Origin: JAABVY01 sp964627935
GTDB taxonomy: Bacteria > Zixibacteria > MSB-5A5 > JAABVY01
Direction: 5' to 3'
DNA length: 64,000 bases
Assembly (NCBI GenBank): GCA_964627935.1
Contig: CAZVLB010000013.1
Location: 62,001 to 126,000 of the forward strand
Shown here: piece after piece, positions 34,409 to 43,532 of the stretch
Layout: each line of letters begins with the position of its first letter
Numbering within the stretch: the stretch's first letter is position 1
Program-made: the position numbers and the translations under genes
The notes under the pieces: model-generated
The model's database searches: none
What the model saw: only the letters and a program-made list of their open reading frames with translations
Told to the model about the DNA's origin: nothing

Positions 34409-35275
34409 ATGGTACTCGGAGTGCTGGCAAATATAAACAGGCCCCATGCCCGTTCGGTGGTCGAGCGGGTGATCAGATGGTGCCGTTCCAACGATCAGGA
34501 ATTTTACCTGGCTGAGGATCTGGGGCAGATATCATCGGAGAAACTGCCGACCCTGGCCGATCGGGAGCTGGTGGATAAATGCGATTATCTGCTGGCCATG
34601 GGCGGGGATGGCACGATGCTGGCCACTGCTCGGCTGGTGGGCAAAAGCGAAGTGCCGATTCTGGGAATCAATATCGGCAGCCTGGGTTTTCTGACCGAAC
34701 AGACCCCGGCCGACCTCGAGAGCAGTTTGAAAAGGCTTCAGGACCATAATTTCGAGATCGAAAAGCGCATAGTCCTGAAAGCCGAGTTGAATGACATGAG
34801 CTTCTTTGCCATGAATGATTTCGTGGTCGATAAGGGGCGGATTTCACGCATGATTTCTCTCAGCCTGGCGGCCAATGGTGATTATATTTGTTCCTATAAC
34901 GCCGATGGTTTGATTGTCTCCAGTCCGACCGGATCGACAGCCTATTCGCTGGCCGTGGGCGGACCGATTTTGAATCCGCTGATGCAGGCCATGATCGCCT
35001 CACCGATAGCGCCTCATTCTCTGGCCTCACGGCCGCTGATTTTTCCCGCTGATGATGTGCTCGAGGTTAAGGTGGAATTCTGCCACAAAAACGCTATCCT
35101 GACCGCCGATGGCCAGGTGGATACCGATGTGGCTGTGGGTGAGACGGTGAAAATCATGATTGCCGATCATCATGTGCGCCTGATCCGTTTCCCGGAGAAC
35201 TCATTCTATTCGGTACTGCGCTCCAAACTACACTGGGGAGTCCTGCCAAAAACTTCCAACAGCAACAACAACTAA
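34409..35275 (+). CDS. nadK: NAD kinase
   Basis: Phosphorylates NAD to NADP. The 288-residue protein has the hallmark GGDGTMLATARL near residue 65, NIGSLGFLTE, and the substrate-binding NADGLIVSSPTGSTAYSLAVGGPI. Length is typical. The ATG has no Shine-Dalgarno and sits at the predicted transcription start. The gene stands between ispA and a secreted protease with gaps on both sides. Confidence 0.95.
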   Translation: MVLGVLANINRPHARSVVERVIRWCRSNDQEFYLAEDLGQISSEKLPTLADRELVDKCDYLLAMGGDGTMLATARLVGKSEVPILGINIGSLGFLTEQTPADLESSLKRLQDHNFEIEKRIVLKAELNDMSFFAMNDFVVDKGRISRMISLSLAANGDYICSYNADGLIVSSPTGSTAYSLAVGGPILNPLMQAMIASPIAPHSLASRPLIFPADDVLEVKVEFCHKNAILTADGQVDTDVAVGETVKIMIADHHVRLIRFPENSFYSVLRSKLHWGVLPKTSNSNNN

Positions 35276-35299
35276 TTTTAAACGTTTTTTCTCGGAAAG

Positions 35300-35308
35300 T
35301 GTTATAAT
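35300..35308 (+). promoter_or_regulatory. Extended -10 promoter candidate
   Basis: TGTTATAAT is a perfect extended -10 (TGnTATAAT) 62 bp upstream of the protease ATG. No good -35 is seen, as is usual for extended -10 promoters. Confidence 0.5.
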
Positions 35309-35369
35309 ATTTGAACATCCTTGCAGGGGGAGCATCATTGATTTATATTAGGGCATCGGGTCATTACAG

Positions 35370-38300
35370 ATGAAAAATATAACCATAAAGCCATTTGCAA
35401 AATTCCCCCTCACTTTTGTGGTCAGCCTGGTTTTTTTGCTGGCGGTTTTTTGTATTGAAGGTTTTGCCCGGGAAAGGCTGATAATCAAGGTCAAACCATC
35501 CCCGCTTGCGCAATCATCATCATTCTCAAATCTGCTGGATTCACTGGAATTCAATAAGCGAATTATAAGCGAACCTGTTTTTTCGCCGGGCACCGGCAAT
35601 TCGTTGTCTCAGGGTGATGACGATTTCGGCCGCGAGCTTTATCAGACGGTGACTATTCTTGATATGGACCAGGTGGACATAATCAGGAATCTGCTGGAGG
35701 GACAGGATCTGATCGAATGGGTCGAGCCGGATATGCCGATAGAGCTTTTCGAGGTGCCCGATGATCCCCTGTTCAATCAGCAGTGGTATCATCAGAATAC
35801 CGGGCAGAGCTACCCCGGAATCGACCGTTATCCGGGCAGTAATAATGATACATTGCGTATGAAAACGGGCCTGGCGGGCGCCGATATAGGCACTCCCGAG
35901 GCGCGTGATAAAGAGGGCAATACTGTCAAGCCGTTGATAGTGATAATCGATACCGGATTGGACAAGGATCATCCCGATGTTGTCGATAACCTGTGGCACA
36001 ATCCCCTGGAAATACCGGATAATGGCATCGATGATGACCGTAATGGTTTTATCGACGACTACGAGGGCTGGGATTTTTCGGGTGACACAATTCAGTTTTT
36101 TAACCTGAGCGGCGACAATGACGCCACCGATCAGCATGGGCACGGTACTCATGTGGCCGGAATTGCCGCGGCCGTGTCCGATAATGGTATGGGTATTGCC
36201 GGTGTGGCTTCAAATCCTGATCTTTTGGGGCTTAAGATATTTCCGAATGCGTTTACATCGGTGGGCATGCGGGCGATTATGTATGCCACAGATATGGGCG
36301 CTGATGTGATCAATATGAGCTGGGGCAATTTTTATCCTTCGCGCGGCCTTGAAGAGGTTCTGCAATATGCATTGGAACGAAATGTCGTGCTGGTGGCGGC
36401 AATTGGCAATTTTGGCGATTCCACCGAAGCATTCCCGGCCGCCTTCGATGAAACAATAACAGTGGGCGCATCGAATTCGCTGGATCAGGTGACGTATTTT
36501 TCGTCCTATGGTTCATGGATCGATCTTGTTGCGCCGGGCCTGGATATACTCTCATTGCGCGCGGACAGCCTGGATATGTATGGCGAGCAGGGTGAACCGG
36601 ATGTACGCATTATTGATGAGATGTATTATCTTTCGGATGGCAGTTCGATGTCGGCGCCGATGGTTGCAGGAGCGGCTGCTGAAATTCTCAGCTACAGCCC
36701 GGGCATATCACCCGACAGTGTCAGGCAGATACTCAACTCCAGTGCGACTGATATTGTCGATCCGTTTGGACTGAATGAAAATTATCCCGGTTTCGATGTG
36801 TTTTCCGGTCATGGGCGTTTGGATCTTGCCGCAGCGCTCGATCTTGTCGAGGGCCGTCTGGCAAAAATCAGCAGACCCTATCAGGGACAGCTTGTGGTCG
36901 AGGCTGTGGATATCGGCGGGACAGCTTTTTCCGAATTCGGTGAAAGCTATACCCTCACTATTGCGCCGTTGGATAACCTCGATGATATCGATATCATTTC
37001 CAGTGGCAGTGCCGATATCCTCAATAATGATCTGGGGAGCTATAATGGCTGGGGTGAGGATGGACTTTATCGCCTGGTTCTCAGCGTGGGCCAAAATCAA
37101 TATATCCAAGAGATATATTATGCCTCACAGCCGGTGATCGAGATCAGCTCTCCTATGGATGGCGATACGATCAGCGGTGTGCTCGGTTTTCGTGGTACAG
37201 TTGCGGCGCCGGATTTTAGGCGCTGTGTTGTAACCATGTATCCCGAACTGAATCCCTCGAATGTGGATACTGTAATAGTCAACACCGGCTTTGTGGCCGA
37301 TTCATTGATCGGCGAATTCTCTGTGGGACAGGTTAATGAAGGAAGATATATATTCACGGTAATTCTCGAAACTGACAACAATGCATATTCCGAGCAGATT
37401 TCGCTGTTTGTATCCAACGGCTTTGTGCCGGGCTTTCCGGTGCCTGCCAGGGGAATAGTAAATTATGCGCCGGCCGTATATGATGTCGACGGCAATGGTT
37501 ATGATGAGGTCGTGATTACATCCAGAACCGGAGTCAGCGTCTATAATCACCTGGGCAGTTATGTGCCGGGCAGATGGAAATGGGCCGACAGCCTCGATGC
37601 CGATGGTCCGCCGGCGGTATATGATATCAATAATGACGGCTATGGCGAAATCGGGTTTGTAACCAAACGAGGGATTCATCTGATGACCCATGACGGTTAT
37701 GATATGCCCGGTTTTCCGAAAACCGTGCCGGTTAGACGCGGACAGAACGGATTCCCGACGGTTTATTTTGCGGATATGGATAATGACGGTTACGAGGAGA
37801 TCATCTACGCAAGCATGGATGGTACGGTGTATGTTTATCGTTATGACGGCAGTTCCTATTTTGCCAGCCTGGATGGTTTCTTTGCCGAGGTTCCGGGTTT
37901 TATGATCGAGCATGTGCCGACGGTGTTTGTGGAGGATTTTAATCGCGACGGTCAGAAGGAAATGATCGTGGTCATGGCCAATACGGTTTCGATTTTCAAT
38001 ACCCATAATGGTATCGAACCGGACTGGGTCGACAAGAGCCTGATTGCCGAGCTGCGCATGATCAGCGGGGCCTGTATGGCTGATTTTGATGGCGATTCAT
38101 TGCTGGAACTGGGCGTTGTCGGCAGGCAGAATGAGACCGAGTTGATTTTCTGCGCGATCATGGAGCCGGACGGCACGATGCTGGAGGGCTTTCCGAAATA
38201 CTTTGACCGATTTAACTTTTTGATAAATTATCCCGCCGCGGCTGATCTCGATTTCGATGGCCAGGCGGAGCTCCTGTTCACGATATCATCATTTGATTTT

Positions 38301-39086
38301 GCCGAGATCTGGGTGGTCAGGTCGAATGCCAGTACATGGGGACGATCCGGTGCTGTCGAGGATGAATTCCTGGCGACATTTTCCGGGACTTCGGGGCCGC
38401 CCATGGTGGCCGATATTTCCGGCGACGGCAGTTTTGATATTATCGCCCGGCAGGGAAATTTCTTCCCGGGATCATTTTCCGAAAAAATCCACGCTTTCGA
38501 TCTCGATGGAGTGCCATTGGAGGGCTGGCCGCTGTTTACATTGACCATACCGGTTCATGTCTTCTACCGGCTTCATATGCCGGTGATCGCCGATTTCGGA
38601 GTGGGAGATGAACGCGGAATGGCTGACCTGGCGGTGACCGCCGATGATTCCTCTTTGTATGCATGGCGAATGCCGGTGCCCTATGACAGCTCGCTTCTGG
38701 GATGGACGCAGTGGGCTTATGACAGCCGCAATTCGGGCATTCTTCCGCCGACTTTTGATATGGATCCGCCCAGCCCGACCGACAGCACGGTCACACCGCC
38801 CCAGCCGGCGTCATTCGTGCTGGAACAGAATTTCCCCAATCCCTTCAATGCCGAGACGCATATCAGGTTCAGGCTGATGAGAACCAGTGATGTCAACCTG
38901 AGCGTTTATAATCTGCTGGGGCAGAAAATCAGGACGGTCATTTCCAAAGATTTAAGCCCGGGTGAACATGTGGTAGTCTGGGATGGAAGAAATGATGATG
39001 GCGATGATGTCTCAAGCGGTGTATATTTTTATCGCTTGAAAACAATAGATGGTTCTATATCGAGAAAGATGATACTATTGAAATGA
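35370..39086 (+). CDS. Secreted subtilisin-family (S8) protease with FG-GAP-like repeats and sorting domain
   Basis: 1238 residues. Signal sequence in the first ~33 residues (TFVVSLVFLLAVFCIEGFA). A propeptide-like part precedes the S8 domain with the catalytic triad D194 (VIIDTGLDKDHPDV), H258 (HGHGTHVAG) and S426 (DGSSMSAPMVAGA). Residues ~690-1110 hold VCBS/FG-GAP-like calcium-binding blades (VYDVDGNGYDEVVI; YFADMDNDGYEEIIYA; VEDFNRDGQKEMIVV). The C-terminus is a FlgD/T9SS-type domain (NFPNPFNAET ... VVWDGRNDDGDDVSSGVYFY ... RKMILLK). An extracellular or surface protease; its substrate is unknown. The stop overlaps the next start (ATGA). Confidence 0.9.
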   Translation: MKNITIKPFAKFPLTFVVSLVFLLAVFCIEGFARERLIIKVKPSPLAQSSSFSNLLDSLEFNKRIISEPVFSPGTGNSLSQGDDDFGRELYQTVTILDMDQVDIIRNLLEGQDLIEWVEPDMPIELFEVPDDPLFNQQWYHQNTGQSYPGIDRYPGSNNDTLRMKTGLAGADIGTPEARDKEGNTVKPLIVIIDTGLDKDHPDVVDNLWHNPLEIPDNGIDDDRNGFIDDYEGWDFSGDTIQFFNLSGDNDATDQHGHGTHVAGIAAAVSDNGMGIAGVASNPDLLGLKIFPNAFTSVGMRAIMYATDMGADVINMSWGNFYPSRGLEEVLQYALERNVVLVAAIGNFGDSTEAFPAAFDETITVGASNSLDQVTYFSSYGSWIDLVAPGLDILSLRADSLDMYGEQGEPDVRIIDEMYYLSDGSSMSAPMVAGAAAEILSYSPGISPDSVRQILNSSATDIVDPFGLNENYPGFDVFSGHGRLDLAAALDLVEGRLAKISRPYQGQLVVEAVDIGGTAFSEFGESYTLTIAPLDNLDDIDIISSGSADILNNDLGSYNGWGEDGLYRLVLSVGQNQYIQEIYYASQPVIEISSPMDGDTISGVLGFRGTVAAPDFRRCVVTMYPELNPSNVDTVIVNTGFVADSLIGEFSVGQVNEGRYIFTVILETDNNAYSEQISLFVSNGFVPGFPVPARGIVNYAPAVYDVDGNGYDEVVITSRTGVSVYNHLGSYVPGRWKWADSLDADGPPAVYDINNDGYGEIGFVTKRGIHLMTHDGYDMPGFPKTVPVRRGQNGFPTVYFADMDNDGYEEIIYASMDGTVYVYRYDGSSYFASLDGFFAEVPGFMIEHVPTVFVEDFNRDGQKEMIVVMANTVSIFNTHNGIEPDWVDKSLIAELRMISGACMADFDGDSLLELGVVGRQNETELIFCAIMEPDGTMLEGFPKYFDRFNFLINYPAAADLDFDGQAELLFTISSFDFAEIWVVRSNASTWGRSGAVEDEFLATFSGTSGPPMVADISGDGSFDIIARQGNFFPGSFSEKIHAFDLDGVPLEGWPLFTLTIPVHVFYRLHMPVIADFGVGDERGMADLAVTADDSSLYAWRMPVPYDSSLLGWTQWAYDSRNSGILPPTFDMDPPSPTDSTVTPPQPASFVLEQNFPNPFNAETHIRFRLMRTSDVNLSVYNLLGQKIRTVISKDLSPGEHVVVWDGRNDDGDDVSSGVYFYRLKTIDGSISRKMILLK

Positions 39087-41299
39087 TTGAAATGGTAATG
39101 AGGCCCGTAAGTTTTAAAAAACAAACCATGATCGGACTTGCTGCGGTTCTGATAATTTTTGCCGCTGTGTTTTGTCCGGCGCCTGCGAATGCTCAATCGG
39201 ATGATATGGATCCGCTGAGCTTTATGAGCAGCCATTTATGGCGGGGTGTGAATGATATTGTACCCGATGAGGATGTGCTGTTCGTGATCTATAAATCCGG
39301 GCTGGCGGTGGTCAGGCCATTGGATGCATTTACGCGCATCGATACGCTGGCGCTGTTGCCGCTGGATCATCAGTATCAGGATGGTCTCGTGCTGGAGGAT
39401 GAGCTTCTACTTTATAGTATTGATGGCAGGGTGGCATTTGTGTCGATTTCCGAACGCGCAAATCCCCGGCTGACCGCCGAACTGGAACTGGAATCGGATT
39501 TTATTGACCTGGCCGTGGTGAATTCATTCATTTTTGTGGCACGTGGTTTTGATGGCACCGATGTATATGACATATCCGATCGCAGTGAGGCCATCATGAT
39601 CGGCAATCTTCTGGATGCGGCTCATACTGTGGCTGTTGAGAGGTGCGGGCAGTATCTTTATGTGGTCGATGACTATAATGGCATTTTTGTATATGAAGTC
39701 ACAGATACCGAAATATCACTTCGGGTCAAGAAACTGTTTGAGAAGCAGCTTATGGATGTGGCCTGCATGGATACGATTGCCTATGGCGCCAACAATGAGG
39801 GCGGTACGGTTATCCTCGATATCTCCGATCCAGTTGCGCCGCAGGTTGTCAGGACCTATGAAACTCCCACTTATGTCACTGCTGTGTCGGCGCAGGATGG
39901 CTATATATTTGCATCAGATGTTTACGGTAACGCCGAAGTGTATCATCCGGATTCCTCGCAGATGATCGCCTATATCGAAAACGCCCTGATTACCAAGTCA
40001 CCAGAGCTTTATGAAGACATTTATGGAAAATTTCTTGTGTCTGTTGATTCGGGCGGGGCCTGTGTTGTTTTCAGGACAGATGATGACTGGGGAATCAAGC
40101 ATATATTGAGATTTGGGGGCGGGGCTCAATTCGCGAAGTTCGGGGTTGTCGATGATGTAGTTTATGTGGCCAATGATCCGGAGAAAGTGAAGCTGCTTCG
40201 TGTCAGGCCGGATGGCAGGTTTATTGAGCTGGAACCATTATCGGTTTATGCGGCCGATCTTGACCGTCTGGACAATTGGATGATAACGGCGGATACCATG
40301 AACGGACTCCTGCAGGTTCATGATATAGTTAGTTCGTCATGGCTGCAGTTACAGGTCGGATATGATATCTACTGGCCGTTGTTTAAAATAGAAGCGCGTG
40401 ATGAAGAGGAAAGCCGAATCTATGTGGCAAGCCTGGGAGAGGAAACAACTTATATCCTGGGTCTCCGATTAGAGATGCCGCTTTTATTCTTCAGCACACG
40501 AGTATTCGAGTTTGAACATCCGCAGGCATTGGCATTTTATGGAGATAATCAATTTATCATGGCCGGTGACGGCAATCATGGTGGAATTTTTGAATTGACC
40601 GATCCGGCCATGGCATCGGGTATTTTCGAGTGGCAGGACTCGGTGACGCAGATTTATTTGTATGGGGATTCGATTTTGACGGCCGGGAGTTCCGGTTTGA
40701 ATGTGTATGCCATTGAAAATAATATGGCGCTGGCCACAGGTGAGGAATTGCTGATCGATGGCGGTATAAATCAATTTGTAATCGACCGTACCAATCTTCC
40801 CGTCAAGCTCTATTGTGCGGCCGGGGAGAATGGTATTTATGTAATAGATGAAGAAAGCTTCAGCCTGCTTCAGCATATTCAGACCCCGGGGTATGCTGAG
40901 CATGTGGACAGGGTCGACAGTCTTCTGGTGGTTTCCGACCGTAACGGTGTTCTGGTATACAAGATTAATACCGCGCTTGTCGATGAGCCTGTTCCGGAAG
41001 GGAGCGTCAATATTCCGGATCAGATTGTCAAAAACTATCCCAATCCATTTAATCAGTCAACACGCATCGATCTGGATTTGTCTGAAATTGAAAGCACATC
41101 ACATCTTGAGATAGACATCTACAACGGCCTGGGGCGCAGGGTTCGCACGCTGATTCATGAAAATGTAATTCCGGGGCAGTATTCATTTGAATGGGACGGC
41201 CGTGATGATAATGGTTCCGAGCTTGCCAGCGGGCTGTACTTCTGCCGGATTAAGGCCGGAGCAGAAGAATTCTCATTGAAAATGCTGTTACTGAAATAA
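39083..41299 (+). CDS. Secreted LVIVD-like beta-propeller protein with sorting domain
   Basis: 738 residues; ATG overlaps the upstream stop, so it is coupled to the S8 protease. A signal peptide lies at ~residues 10-37 (IGLAAVLIIFAAVFCPAPANA). The body carries LVIVD-type blades (AFVSISERANPRLTAELELE; TDVYDISDRSEAIMIGNL; GTVILDISDPVAPQVVRTYE). The C-terminus is the same sorting module as its neighbour (YPNPFNQSTR ... FEWDGRDDNGSELASGLYFC ... LKMLLLK). Pairing with the protease suggests an extracellular partner or co-secreted adhesin; that is inference. Confidence 0.85.
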   Translation: MIEMVMRPVSFKKQTMIGLAAVLIIFAAVFCPAPANAQSDDMDPLSFMSSHLWRGVNDIVPDEDVLFVIYKSGLAVVRPLDAFTRIDTLALLPLDHQYQDGLVLEDELLLYSIDGRVAFVSISERANPRLTAELELESDFIDLAVVNSFIFVARGFDGTDVYDISDRSEAIMIGNLLDAAHTVAVERCGQYLYVVDDYNGIFVYEVTDTEISLRVKKLFEKQLMDVACMDTIAYGANNEGGTVILDISDPVAPQVVRTYETPTYVTAVSAQDGYIFASDVYGNAEVYHPDSSQMIAYIENALITKSPELYEDIYGKFLVSVDSGGACVVFRTDDDWGIKHILRFGGGAQFAKFGVVDDVVYVANDPEKVKLLRVRPDGRFIELEPLSVYAADLDRLDNWMITADTMNGLLQVHDIVSSSWLQLQVGYDIYWPLFKIEARDEEESRIYVASLGEETTYILGLRLEMPLLFFSTRVFEFEHPQALAFYGDNQFIMAGDGNHGGIFELTDPAMASGIFEWQDSVTQIYLYGDSILTAGSSGLNVYAIENNMALATGEELLIDGGINQFVIDRTNLPVKLYCAAGENGIYVIDEESFSLLQHIQTPGYAEHVDRVDSLLVVSDRNGVLVYKINTALVDEPVPEGSVNIPDQIVKNYPNPFNQSTRIDLDLSEIESTSHLEIDIYNGLGRRVRTLIHENVIPGQYSFEWDGRDDNGSELASGLYFCRIKAGAEEFSLKMLLLK

Positions 41300-41355
41300 G
41301 CGCACATGAACCGTTATGCCCCCGCTTCGTACAATTATTATGTGCCAATAAGAAA

Positions 41356-41384
41356 TTGACAATGCGCTTGAACTTTTCTAAGTT
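41356..41384 (+). promoter_or_regulatory. Candidate vegetative promoter
   Basis: TTGACA, 17 bp, TAAGTT; start near 41391, just before GGGAGGA. Of the TAnnTT form seen elsewhere in the window. Confidence 0.5.
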
Positions 41385-41405
41385 AAAATAAATGGGAGGA
41401 GGCTC

Positions 41406-42065
41406 ATGAAAAGGCGTATAATGGCTCTGGCTGTATCCCTGATTTTGCTGTTTGCTTCCAGCCTGCTGGCCGATAAGGCCGGGGAGGTGATTGGCGACAC
41501 CCTGTATAAAGACCTCGGTTATGGATTTACAATCACTCTGGAAAAGGGCTGGGAAGTAGGCAAGATTAAGAAGGATAAAGATAAGTTTCGGGTAGCGATC
41601 AAGAAAAAAAGCCCGGTAATTCCGCAGAAATATCAGGAAAATCCGGCTTACTTCACGGCACCTCGTCTGACAATCCTTGTGGACAGCACAGCTGTTTCGA
41701 TCGACAGCCTGGATACATTGATTCGCAAGCAGGAACGCAAGGCGGATATAGTCAAGGAAGCCGTGAAATCATTTTCATTGATCCAGTTTTCCGAGCATCG
41801 TCCGGAATTCAACCCCTCGATGCGGTTCAAGGTGGGTGATATGCAGGGCTATTCTGTTCATGCCCGCAAATACCTGGGCTACTCCGATTATATTCGCGGT
41901 GTGATATATATCCTCAAAGATCCGCAGACTGATTTGACATTTCTGATCGAAGCGGTCGCGGAACATGAGAGGTTCGGCTTCAATGAACGTGAATTTGAAA
42001 GAATGGTGCGTTCGATCGATTTTCCGGATGGCGAGAAACCGAAGACCGAAAAGAAACAGGAGTAA
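41406..42065 (+). CDS. Exported protein of unknown function
   Basis: 219 residues; GGGAGGA 5 nt before the ATG; signal peptide MKRRIMALAVSLILLFASSLLA. The mature part begins YKDLGYGFTITLEKGWEVG and includes a long basic stretch and RLTILVDSTAVSIDSLDTLI. The overall pattern, a periplasmic alpha/beta domain opening with 'YGFTITLPxGW', is reminiscent of PsbP/DUF1795-type proteins, but the match is weak. It lies upstream of lapA-lapB and may share their transcript. The C-terminus is Lys/Glu-rich. Confidence 0.7.
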   Translation: MKRRIMALAVSLILLFASSLLADKAGEVIGDTLYKDLGYGFTITLEKGWEVGKIKKDKDKFRVAIKKKSPVIPQKYQENPAYFTAPRLTILVDSTAVSIDSLDTLIRKQERKADIVKEAVKSFSLIQFSEHRPEFNPSMRFKVGDMQGYSVHARKYLGYSDYIRGVIYILKDPQTDLTFLIEAVAEHERFGFNEREFERMVRSIDFPDGEKPKTEKKQE

Positions 42066-42131
42066 TAAATTTTTGTTTGACAGCCGGAACTCAAAACCAT
42101 AGAATGATAAAAACTTAACGGGAAAAGGCTT

Positions 42132-42473
42132 ATGTGGCTTGTTAGACTGTTACTTTTCATTATTGCAGTTATCGTACTTGTGGGGTTTATCCTTTTGAAT
42201 CCGAATGAGCGGGTCAATGTCGATCTGTACTGGGCCGAGTATGTTCAGGTACCATTGACATTCGTGGCATTCATTGCTTTCGCGGTGGGAATGTTCGTAT
42301 CATTTTTGTACTCGGTGTTCTACTTTATCAGGATAGCGGGCGAAATCCGCGAAAAGAATCGTCAGATCAGGCAACTCGAGGTGGAGCTGTCGGCCCTGCG
42401 TAACCGTTCGCTGGAGGATCTGGATGAACCGTCCCGGGAAGATGAAGAGGCCCCGGTCGAGAAGGAGGAGTAG
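42132..42473 (+). CDS. lapA: LapA-domain membrane protein (LPS assembly)
   Basis: 113 residues with two membrane segments (LLLFIIAVIVLVGFILLN and LTFVAFIAFAVGMFVSFLY) around a short loop with the typical N-x-V-x-V-D-L motif, then a coiled-coil (EIREKNRQIRQLEVELSALR) and an acidic tail. This is the LapA/DUF1049 layout. In E. coli LapA pairs with LapB in control of LpxC turnover and LPS synthesis. lapB follows 3 bp downstream, which supports the call. Confidence 0.88.
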   Translation: MWLVRLLLFIIAVIVLVGFILLNPNERVNVDLYWAEYVQVPLTFVAFIAFAVGMFVSFLYSVFYFIRIAGEIREKNRQIRQLEVELSALRNRSLEDLDEPSREDEEAPVEKEE

Positions 42474-42476
42474 GCT

Positions 42477-43526
42477 GTGCTTGAAGTTCTCTTGGTAATT
42501 CTGTTAATACTGGTGGTGGCGCTGATCGGTGTTGTCTACTACCTTTACAAAACGGCTCCCAGGGCTAAATTGTCGCCGCATGAGACCTATCTGGAGGCAC
42601 TCAAGGCGCTTCTGAATAATGACAGGACCACGGCCTACCTGCGTTTGAAAGAAACGGTCATGGCCGATACATCCAATATCGACGCCTATTTACGCCTGAC
42701 AAATTTATTGCGGGGGCAGGGCAAGGCCCGCAAGGCTCTGCAGATAGATTCAGATTTAAACCTGAGACAGAATCTCTCCACATATCAGAGGGGCGAAGTG
42801 CTGATTTCTCTGGCCGAGGATTATCTCGCGCTGGCGCAGTATGATGCGGCCGAGAAGACACTGGAACAGCTCAGGTCCCTTCCTGACCGCAAGGCCCTGG
42901 CGACCGGAAAGCTGGTCAAGCTGTTCGCCATGAAAAAGGACTGGCATAAAGCCTACGATCTGCAGAATGAATATCTGAAACTGCAGAAAATAGATGACAA
43001 GAGCTCACTGGCCGAATTCAAGCTTAAACATGGCCATGAACTCCAGGAAAAGGGCAAGTATCATGATGCCCGGGTGGAATATCGCTCCGCCCTGAAACAT
43101 GATCCGCGTCTGGCCGAGGCGGTGATTGCGATCGGCGATTCCTATGAAAAGCAGGATCGTCCCGAGGATGCGGTCAAAGCCTGGCGGGGAATTATCGATG
43201 TCGATGCCTCCCGTGCCGGCCAGGTATTCAACAGAATTCAGAAAGTTCTCTTCGATCTGGGGCAGTATTCCGAGATCGAGGAATTTTATAATCAGGTCCT
43301 GGACAAGGATCCGCGCAACCTTCATGCTCTCCTGGGGCTGGCGACGCTGGCCGAGAAGAGAGGCGAGGGCACGTTGGCAGAGGATTATTATAATCAGGCG
43401 CTGGAAATCGATCCGGATTATATGCCCGCACTTCTGGGGCTTATCCGCTTCTATCAGCGTCAGCAGCGTACCGATGATGCGGCGCGGGTTATCAATCAGA
43501 CGGCCCAGGCCTTACTCCATTTTTAA
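42477..43526 (+). CDS. lapB: LapB-like TPR protein (LPS assembly regulator)
   Basis: 349 residues, GTG start. An N-terminal membrane anchor (MLEVLLVILLILVVALIGVVYY) is followed by TPR helices in the LapB pattern (ALLNNDRTTAYLRLKETV; DAYLRLTNLLRGQGKARKAL; YEKQDRPEDAVKAWRGII; LLGLATLAEKRGEGTLAEDY). E. coli LapB ends in a rubredoxin-like zinc domain; here the protein stops after the TPRs with no Cys pairs, so it is a shorter form. Placement directly after lapA is the main support; a generic TPR membrane protein is the alternative. Confidence 0.78.
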   Translation: MLEVLLVILLILVVALIGVVYYLYKTAPRAKLSPHETYLEALKALLNNDRTTAYLRLKETVMADTSNIDAYLRLTNLLRGQGKARKALQIDSDLNLRQNLSTYQRGEVLISLAEDYLALAQYDAAEKTLEQLRSLPDRKALATGKLVKLFAMKKDWHKAYDLQNEYLKLQKIDDKSSLAEFKLKHGHELQEKGKYHDARVEYRSALKHDPRLAEAVIAIGDSYEKQDRPEDAVKAWRGIIDVDASRAGQVFNRIQKVLFDLGQYSEIEEFYNQVLDKDPRNLHALLGLATLAEKRGEGTLAEDYYNQALEIDPDYMPALLGLIRFYQRQQRTDDAARVINQTAQALLHF

Positions 43527-43532
43527 TACGCC

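Noticed and set aside
37302..38006. 234-codon reverse frame under the S8 protease gene
   Set aside because: Antisense shadow rich in Ile/His from the Asp/Tyr-rich FG-GAP repeats; no start signal.
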